Shown here: positions 7,188 through 12,910 of the stretch, one piece after another
Numbering within the stretch: position 1 is the first letter of the stretch
Layout of the letters: the number at the start of each line of letters is the position of its first letter
Assembly (NCBI GenBank): GCA_001313065.1
Contig: BBFD01000097.1
Coordinates: 1 to 12,910, forward strand
From: Silvimonas sp. JCM 19000
GTDB taxonomy: Bacteria > Pseudomonadota > Gammaproteobacteria > Burkholderiales > Chitinibacteraceae
Direction: 5' to 3'
DNA length: 12,910 nt
Program-made: the position numbers and the translations under genes
Notes under the pieces: generated by a model
The model's database searches: none
What the model was told of the DNA's origin: nothing
What the model saw: the letters and a program-made list of their open reading frames with translations, nothing else

Positions 7188-8778
7188 ATGGCCCCTGTCC
7201 ACGCCCCACCTTCCGGTTTCCGTGCCCGTTTGTTTTCGCTATTGGGTTTATGTTTTGTGCTGATCATGGTGGCGCTGGATCAGACCGTGGTGGGCACCGC
7301 CTTGCCCACGGTGGTGGCCGAACTGCATGGCTTTGATTTATATGCCTGGGTCGGGACGTCCTATTTGCTGACGTCGGTGATTACCGTGCCAATTTTCGGG
7401 CGTTTGGGCGATGAATATGGCCGCAAACATTTCATCCTGGTCGCCATCGTGCTGTTCACCCTGGCCTCCATGCTGTGCGGTTTATCACAAAGCATGTTGC
7501 AACTGGTGCTGGCGCGGGCTTTGCAGGGCATTGGCGGCGGCATGCTGGTGGCCACCACATTTGCCTCGGTGCCGGATCTGTTTCCGGATCCGCACGAGCG
7601 TTTACGCTGGCAAGTGTTGTTCAGCAGTTCGTTTGGCCTGGCCAATGCCATCGGCCCGTCGCTGGGCGGGTTTTTGACTGAATACGCAGGTTGGCGTTGG
7701 GTGTTTTACGTCAATCTGCCGGTGGGCCTGGTCAGCTTGTGGTTTGTCTGGCGCTATCTGCCGCGCATACGCCATTCCGAGCATCCACCGGGCAAACTGG
7801 ACTGGCTTGGTGCCGCCTTGCTGGCGCTGGCGTTGGGTAGCGTGCAATTGCTGGTGGAATGGTTGCCGCAGCATCGGGCGCTGGGCCAGTTGCTGACGCC
7901 CGGTGTGGTTGCCGTCGTCGCCACGGCGGGCTTGTTGTGGTGGGAAAAAAAACGCTGCCCGCATCCGATACTGCCGCTGGATATGTTCCGCCATGCCAGC
8001 CTGGCGCCGCTGTTTGCGCTGTCGCTGGTAATGGGCTTCTGCATGTTCGCGATCATGTATTACGCACCCCTGATGTTCCAGGGCGGCTTTGGCTTGTCGC
8101 CCAATCGGGCGGGCTTGCTGATTACGCCGTTTGTGGTCTGCATTACCGTCGGCAGCATCCTGAACGGCCGCATCGTGACCCGCTTGCCGCGGCCCAATCT
8201 CATTCTCTACGTCGGCTTTGCGTTTTTTTGCGCTGTCAGCCTTTGGCCTGACCCGCACCGTTGCCAGTACCGGCCATGCCTTGTTGGTGGCAACCATGAT
8301 GAGTGGCGGCATCGGCGTGGGTTTGCTGCTGCCCAATCTGACCATCTTTGCCCAGGAAACCGCGCCGCGTACGCAGCTGGGCATCGCCACCGCCATGCTG
8401 CAATCCACCCGCATGATAGGCGGGATGTTGGGCACGGCGCTGATCGGTACCTTTGTTTCACATCACTACGCTGCGGGGGTGGCTGATGCCTTGCAGCACG
8501 TGGAGGCGGGGCAGTGGCTGCACGCGTTGCAGGACCCGCAGATCCTGGTTAATCCCGACTCGGCCGCGCAGTTTGTCGCGCAGGCCGGTAGCGCCGCCGC
8601 ACCCTTGTTGCAAGCTGCACGCCAGGTGCTGGTGGAAGCCATCCATGTGGGCCAGTACGTGGTGTTGGCCATGATGCTGGTGGCGCTGTTTCTGGTGACG
8701 CGGGTGCCGGATATCAAACTCAAGCGGCGCACCGTTACCCACGCGGTCAAACCCGCCGTGGCGGAGGCTGCCGAATGA
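7188..8778 (+). CDS. DHA2-family MFS multidrug exporter (14 helices), one frame break
   Basis: Inner-membrane, proton-driven drug efflux protein of the EmrB/QacA type; repaired length 529 residues. The DHA2 signature LDQTVVGTALPTV is in helix 1, motif A is GRLGDEYGRK in the loop after helix 2, LQGIGGG is in helix 4, and the antiporter motif C is in helix 5 (AIGPSLGGFLTEYAGWRWVF). Further hydrophobic segments follow to the C-terminus, where VVLAMMLVALFLVTRVPD is the last helix. The ATG at 7188 is preferred to the TTG at 7185; the ribosome binding site is weak. The T7 run at 8223-8229 has one base too many: with six, the protein reads YVGFAFFALSAFGLT without interruption. As read, it would stop before the last four helices. 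The stop overlaps the marR start as ATGA. The partner regulator suggests substrate-induced expression. The exported compound cannot be told. Confidence 0.9.
8763..8767 (+). promoter_or_regulatory. Ribosome binding site of marR
   Basis: GGAGG lies seven bases before the ATG at 8775, inside the end of the exporter gene. It supports this start and an independent re-initiation signal despite the four-base overlap. Confidence 0.7.
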
Positions 8779-9200
8779 TCGAGTCTGAACGTAATCTGCT
8801 GCAGCAAATCGGCCCGACCGTGCGTGCCATGTATACCGCGTTTGAAGATGCGGTCGGCCATCCCATGCCACGTTGGCGCGTGCTGCACGCCTTGCACACG
8901 CTGGGCGGCGCCACGCAAAAGCAACTGGTGCAACGCTTGCTGATCGACCCCGGTTTGCTCACGCGGCATATGAAGCAGATGGAGGCCGAGGGTTTGATTT
9001 CGCGTCATACCGATAGCGACGACAACCGGCTGACGCAAGTGCAACTGACTGAAGTGGGCCTGGCGCTGATCGATGAGGCCTCACCCCGACGCCAGGCCTT
9101 CTTTGATGAAGCGCTGGCCGAATTCGACGAGGCCGATCTGGCCAAAGCCACGCAGATTTTGCAGAAGCTGGAAGCGCGCTTTCGCCAGCGCAAGATTTAA
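8775..9200 (+). CDS. MarR-family transcriptional regulator
   Basis: Cytoplasmic DNA-binding dimer of 141 residues, the usual MarR length, with an intact frame. Helices for dimerisation flank a winged helix-turn-helix at about 45-100: GGATQKQLVQRLLIDPGLLT is the helix-turn-helix, followed by RHMKQMEAEGLISR and the wing basic/acidic turn in HTDSDDNRLTQVQLT. The gene overlaps the exporter stop by four bases (ATGA) and has its own GGAGG. By family precedent it would repress the operon it belongs to and release DNA on binding a small, usually phenolic or toxic, molecule; the palindrome at 7152-7163 is its likely site. No conserved redox cysteine is present (there is no Cys at all), so an OhrR-like peroxide sensor is unlikely. 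Confidence 0.93.
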   Translation: MIESERNLLQQIGPTVRAMYTAFEDAVGHPMPRWRVLHALHTLGGATQKQLVQRLLIDPGLLTRHMKQMEAEGLISRHTDSDDNRLTQVQLTEVGLALIDEASPRRQAFFDEALAEFDEADLAKATQILQKLEARFRQRKI

Positions 9201-9211
9201 GCGCGCGCCGC

Positions 9212-9739
9212 TTATTCCCGCTCCGGGTCGGGTGGCGGGCCGCTATGCGGGTCTTCGCTCGGCATCTGCGCATGATGTTTCTTGCGCGGGCCGCCCAGCA
9301 AACGCACAAAAGCTTTTTTTCAAAGCCGCCACCGAACACCAGCAATAACAAGGCAAACGCCAGCGCGCAGGCGGCGATGCCGACTTCGCCACCGCCACAC
9401 GCCAGGCCCATCATCGCGGCCAGCCAGATGGAGGCGGCGGTGGTCAGGCCCTCCACCCGATCGACCTGACGGTGATGGATGATGACGCCCGCGCCGATAA
9501 AGCCGATGCCGGTAATCACCCCTTGCATGGCCCCGGCTGACGGCATCCGGCCCCGCACCGCTAACGCGTTCGATGGTGAGCGACGCCAGCGCTGAGCCAG
9601 CGCCACCATGGCGTGGGTGCGCAAGCCAGCGGGCTTGCTATGCAACTGGCGGTTCAGGCCCAGCACCGCGCCCAGTACGGTGGCGGCGCCCAGATAAAAA
9701 AATCGCGGCGGGGAGTGGAACAAAATCGGGTGTAGGCAT
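9212..9739 (-). CDS. MgtC/SapB family inner-membrane protein, four frame breaks
   Basis: Small membrane protein of a family tied to magnesium limitation, acid and virulence traits in some bacteria, not itself a proven transporter. Repaired length is about 175 residues. Family motifs are GAVLGLNRQLHSKPAGLRTHAMVALG (start of helix 1 to 2), MQGVITGIGFIGAGVI and RVEGLTTAASIWLAAMMGLACG, with a final helix in ACALAFALLLLV. The tail is short and polar, ending DPERE. Start: ATG 9739 joins the family sequence once the A7 at 9696-9702 is shortened to six. Other breaks: one base missing near 9597 (VALGSALASLTIERV), one extra in the C4 at 9531-9534, and the T7 at 9314-9320 of wrong length near FEKAFVRLL. 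The stop at 9212 lies 12 bases from the convergent marR stop. Without these repairs the frame ends inside marR on the other strand. Confidence 0.87.
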
Positions 9740-9803
9740 GGCGGCGGCAGGTTGGAGTAATAAACGATAAACACAGTTTAGGCTCCAGTGAGTCCTGCGC
9801 GCG
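9740..9803. other. Short gap between the exported hydrolase and the MgtC gene
   Basis: This 64-bp AT-richer spacer contains TAAAC-TGT-GTTTA (minus strand, 9780-9768), a 5-bp stem with a 3-base loop. No T-run follows and no clear promoter is seen. The two genes could share a transcript. Confidence 0.3.
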
Positions 9804-11379
9804 CTAGTTGAGTTCCACCAGACTGAGCACACTGCGCGACTGCAGCCGGAACAACAGTTGCTGCGCGTGCCCCGGCGCACTCGAGGCCTGGTTTTTTTGA
9901 CGCTATACAACAGCTGGCTGGCGGCATAGCGCGTATCGATCTGCGCGCCTTCGGCCTGATCGTTAAAACCGCGCGCCAGCACCATCTGCAGCACGCCATC
10001 GGGATTGACGCCGGCCCAGTCCAGCTTGAGCGCGTAATCGCCATTGCTGCGATTAAACGCGATCAGCGAACTGAGCCCGCTGGCGCTGTCCTGCATGGCA
10101 AAGGCCCGCGCATACGGATAGGGCCGGGCCCAGACGGCGCCCGACCACGCGGGCGCGTAGGGTGCGTCCACCGTCAACTTGCTATCGCGATAGCCAAAGC
10201 GCACCGCCTTTAGCCCGTAATACACCGGGTTGGGGGTAATCGCACCGCTCTCGGCATCGCTGCTGAACAACTTGAACGGGCCGCCCGGTTGCAGGCTGTG
10301 ATAGCAGGCGGCCACCACGCGATTGGACATGCAGGCAATCTGGAAATCCACCGCCGCCAGCCCGGCTGCGCCTTGCCAGGTGGACGGCCAGGTGCCTGCG
10401 ACTTCGGGATGCGGGCACCAGACCGCGTATTCGGTGACCGCCACCGGGCAGCCCCATAACGCGGCCACCTGCGCAATCTCGCTGACTTTGGCGGGAATCT
10501 GGCCACCGCCGCCATCGTAATAACCATGAAACGCCACGCCGTCGGGCCGCAAAGTGCCCAGCTCGCGCAGCAAGGGGCGATCCCAGCGTGCCAACGCCAC
10601 ATTGGCCGAGGCGTCGGCGGGCGACAAGGTGTACGACTGCAGATAAAGCTGCGGGCGAAAGGCGGTGCGGCCGAAATACTCATCGATGGCGCTGCGCAGA
10701 TAGCGATACAGGCTGGCGTAGCTGGCGGGCGTGTAATTGCCAAGATCGAGTTCGTTGCCCAGTTCCCAGAACAAGATGCGCGAACCCTGGCCGGTTTGAT
10801 AGACGTATTGCATCAGGCTGAGCACGTCATCGCGGATTTGCTCAGCTTGCCAGCGCTGGCCCGGCGGCCCGACCAGATTGAGGGTGTAAATGGCCTGGCC
10901 GTCCACTTGCTGCACAAAATCGAGAAACTCATCCACGCCAAACGCGGGCGTGATTGCGCGGCCGACGTCGGCGGCAAATTGCGGCTGGCGTTGCCATACG
11001 GCTTGCTGGAGTCGCGCCACATAAAACTGTTGGACGGCGTGCCGCCTGGGTAGCGATACGACGCTTGCGGAAACTGGCGTAACGCCGCCACCACGTCTGG
11101 ATGCACCTGCCCGGCGCCCGCGCTGGCGAGCCAATAACCTTGCTGAAACGGCGCCCACGGCACATTGAAGCCAAAGCAGGCAGCGGGCACGCGATATTGC
11201 ACCGCCGTGCCGATGGCGGCGTTCAGCACCGGCAGATCGGCATAGGCAGTGCCATCGCCGATTTCGAGTAATTTGGCCGGATACTGGCGTGGCCACCAAC
11301 CCGCCAGGCTGGGCGGCAGCGCCGCGCCCAGCAAAGCCGCAGGCAGGGTGCGGGTAAGAAAGTGTCTGCGTGTGCGCAT
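9804..11379 (-). CDS. Tat-exported clan GH-A glycoside hydrolase of uncertain family, two frame breaks
   Basis: Predicted exported enzyme acting on polysaccharide or glycoside; about 525 residues. The N-terminus TRRHFLT followed by a hydrophobic stretch (to about 27) is a twin-arginine signal. RYPGGTPSN (about 109-117) resembles the substrate-binding region of GH51/GH79-type enzymes. FWELGNELD places the acid/base Glu near 210 and VAVTEYAVW the nucleophile Glu near 317, the clan GH-A strand 4/strand 7 arrangement. The last 130 residues look like a beta-sandwich (VLARGFND, HAQQLLFRLQSRSVLSLVELN at the end). One base is missing near 10989 (KPYGN/RQPQFAADVG), and the T7 at 9892-9898 is the wrong length; repair moves the end to the TAG at 9804. 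It begins 96 bp after modC and ends 64 bp before the MgtC start. Alternative families are GH39 or GH44; I cannot choose between them. Confidence 0.7.
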
Positions 11380-11475
11380 GGGCCGGATCCCCGTGGCGGT
11401 GGTCCCGACCAGTATGTGACGCAGCGCCGACGCGGCTTACATCGAAAATGCTAGTAAATGGTTGAAGCCGGACGG

Positions 11476-12333
11476 CTAGGTCAGCGCGGCCAGCGTGGCG
11501 CTGGCGCCGTTGAGAGACACCGCCACGGCCTGGCCGACTTGCAGCCCGGCCGCTTCTTGATGGCTGATCAGGGTGGTTACGGTTTCCTGGCCGATGGCCA
11601 CCACGACGCGGCATTGCACCTCAGCAGGCGCCAGCAGCAACACCCGGCCGGTGAGGCGATAACGACCATACTGGCCCGGCTGCAACAACACCGCTTGCGG
11701 CGTGCCACTGTGTACGCTGCCATCCACGTCCAGCTTGATCACGTGTTGGGCCAGGCGGAACACTTCGCCCAGATCGTGGCTTACCAGCACGGTAGTCAAA
11801 CGCGTTTGCTGCAGCAGTTCGGCGAGGGCGGTTTGCAGTTGCTCGCGTAGCGATGCGTCGAGCGCGGACAAAGGTTCATCCAGCAACAACAAGGTCGGCT
11901 CGCTGGCCAGGGCACGCGCCAGGGCCAGACGCTGGCGCTGGCCGCCGGACAATTGATGCGGATAGCGCTGCGCATGCTCCGCCAGACCGGTTAGCGCCAG
12001 CCAGTGCTGTACCGATTGCGTGGGCTGCCGTGGCTGCGCATAGGCCAGTTGCCGCGCGGCGCTCATGTGCGGGAACAGGGCAAAATCCTGAAACACATAG
12101 CCTACGCGGCGCCGTTCGACCGCGAGGGCGTGCTTGCCGTCATCCCACAGTTGCGCGCCAAAGGCGAGGCGACCCTGTTCGATGCGCTCAAAGCCCGCCA
12201 GCGTACGCAACAAGGTGGTTTTGCCTACGCCCGAGGGGCCGTACAGCGCCAGGCACTGCCCGGGCGGTAGCGCGTAATCCAGCGTTACCCGGCGTCCCGC
12301 AATGTTGCGGCTGAACTGCAATTGCAGACTCAT
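11476..12333 (-). CDS. modC: Molybdate ABC transporter ATP-binding protein
   Basis: Cytoplasmic ATPase that powers molybdate import with the ModB permease; 285 residues, frame intact. Walker A is GPSGVGKTT (32-40), Q-loop VFQDFALFPH (80-89), signature LSGGQRQRLALARAL (128-142), Walker B LLLLDEPLSALD (148-159), and switch His in VLVSHD (182-187). A short C-terminal TOBE-like region (about 225-285, RLTGRVLLL, then VSLNGASATLA) would bind oxyanion. At 285 residues it is shorter than the roughly 350 of the E. coli protein, as in many proteobacterial forms. The ATG overlaps the modB stop by four bases (ATGA), so the two are translated together. The substrate call rests mainly on ModB; sulfate or tungstate remain possible. 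Confidence 0.8.
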   Translation of the reverse strand: MSLQLQFSRNIAGRRVTLDYALPPGQCLALYGPSGVGKTTLLRTLAGFERIEQGRLAFGAQLWDDGKHALAVERRRVGYVFQDFALFPHMSAARQLAYAQPRQPTQSVQHWLALTGLAEHAQRYPHQLSGGQRQRLALARALASEPTLLLLDEPLSALDASLREQLQTALAELLQQTRLTTVLVSHDLGEVFRLAQHVIKLDVDGSVHSGTPQAVLLQPGQYGRYRLTGRVLLLAPAEVQCRVVVAIGQETVTTLISHQEAAGLQVGQAVAVSLNGASATLAALT

Positions 12334-12910
12334 CGGGCCCGCCTTTGCACCACTTGCAACAGCAACAGCACCACACAAGAAAACGCCACCAGGATGGCGG
12401 CGTAGGCATGGGCAGCGGGGTAGTTGAGCGCTTCCATTTCCTGGTACAGCGCAATCGAGGCGACGCGCGTCTGCCCCGGAATGCCGCCACCGATCATCAG
12501 CACCACGCCAAACTCGCCCACCGTATGCGCAAACGCAAGAATCGCACCGGCCAGCACGCCATGGCGCGCGGTGGGCAGCCAGACATGCCACAGCACGCTG
12601 ACGCGACTTTTGCCCAGCGTGCGCGCGGCATCGAGGATATTGCGTGGGGTTTGCCGCAGCGCGGCCAGCAAGGGCTGCACCATAAACGGCAAGCTGAACA
12701 ATACCGAGCCGAGCACCAGCCCGCTAAAGCTGAAGGCAATCTGGATTTTGAAGGTATTAGCCAGCCACAAACCAGGGCCGTGAGTGGGGCTGAAGGTCAG
12801 CAACAGATAAAAGCCGAGCGCCGTAGGCGGTAGCACCAGCGGCAAATTGATCAGGATTTCGACCAGACTGCGCGCGCGTCCGGCGCGGCTGGCCAGCCAC
12901 GCGCACAGCG
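12330..12910 (-). CDS. modB: Molybdate ABC transporter permease, N-terminus off the right edge
   Basis: Inner-membrane channel of the molybdate importer. About 193 C-terminal residues are present and the frame is open to the right edge. NLPLVLPPTALGFYLLL is the hallmark of ModB-type permeases. The EAA loop that docks on the ATPase is DAARTLGKSRVSVLWHVWLP, and it is followed by AFAHTVGEFGVVLMIGGGIPGQTRVASIALY, matching the ModB GEFG...IPG-T pattern. Four hydrophobic segments are visible. A further run (GLVLGSVLFSLPFMVQPLL) precedes the EAA loop. The stop overlaps the modC start. A modA binding-protein gene would be expected upstream, beyond the right edge. A tungstate or sulfate permease is a less likely alternative. 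Confidence 0.82.
   Translation of the reverse strand, partial: LCAWLASRAGRARSLVEILINLPLVLPPTALGFYLLLTFSPTHGPGLWLANTFKIQIAFSFSGLVLGSVLFSLPFMVQPLLAALRQTPRNILDAARTLGKSRVSVLWHVWLPTARHGVLAGAILAFAHTVGEFGVVLMIGGGIPGQTRVASIALYQEMEALNYPAAHAYAAILVAFSCVVLLLLQVVQRRAR

Noticed and set aside
7602..8435. 277-codon minus-strand open frame
   Set aside because: Antisense to the MFS exporter, Gln/Arg/Ala-rich, no domain.
9198..9214. Shared hairpin TAAGCG-CGCGC-CGCTTA over the marR and MgtC stops as a bidirectional terminator
   Set aside because: The stem is only six base pairs and no T-run follows on either strand; the symmetry arises largely from two facing TAA stops.
9638..11614. 658-codon minus-strand open frame as one protein
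   Set aside because: Only its middle is the true hydrolase frame. Its first part precedes the real start and its tail passes the real stop and enters the MgtC gene, both because of the two frame breaks.

Overview
The window is GC-rich chromosomal DNA with nine genes. It most resembles a betaproteobacterium, perhaps of the Neisseriales/Chitinibacteraceae type. That placement is inferred from codon use, the REC-DUF3369-GGDEF-EAL architecture, the molybdate transporter type and an intergenic repeat style common in Beta- and Gammaproteobacteria. It is low confidence: there is no rRNA or other marker gene here. I see no tRNA, CRISPR array, phage gene or transposase.

Layout from left to right. (1) 1-1731, minus: a GH13 alpha-glucosidase whose C-terminus runs off the left edge. 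(2) 1732-2619: about 890 bp without a credible gene, rich in repeats. It has inverted 16-bp motifs 520 bp apart, a 14-bp-stem hairpin, two perfect palindromes, a cluster of YGGACA repeats and a 58-bp tandem duplication. (3) 2620-7032, minus: a two-component pair. A membrane-bound CHASE-like/PAS histidine kinase overlaps by 11 bp a REC-DUF3369-GGDEF-EAL response regulator, predicted to signal through c-di-GMP breakdown. (4) 7033-7187: divergent intergenic region with a putative promoter and a MarR-type operator. (5) 7188-9200, plus: a DHA2-type 14-helix MFS drug exporter overlapping by 4 bp a MarR repressor gene. (6) 9212-9739, minus: a MgtC/SapB membrane protein. (7) 9804-11379, minus: a Tat-exported clan GH-A glycoside hydrolase of uncertain family. 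(8) 11476-12910, minus: modC and the C-terminal part of modB of a molybdate ABC importer.

The main oddity is the state of the reading frames. Six of the nine genes (GH13, response regulator, histidine kinase, MFS, MgtC, clan A hydrolase) are broken by single-base shifts, about 15 in all. Each lies inside well-conserved protein sequence, and each is fully repaired by adding or removing one or two bases. MarR, ModC and the visible part of ModB are intact. Unrelated genes broken in the same way point to read or assembly errors more than to real decay. Catalytic residues are preserved on both sides of every break. Product calls are therefore made on the repaired frames, and the gene coordinates span the breaks.

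Functionally the genes form separate modules: maltooligosaccharide hydrolysis, a sensory c-di-GMP switch, a self-regulated efflux operon, and a same-strand series of molybdate uptake, exported hydrolase and MgtC. I found no clear new defence or mobile system. The least explained parts are the repeat-rich intergenic region and the exported hydrolase.
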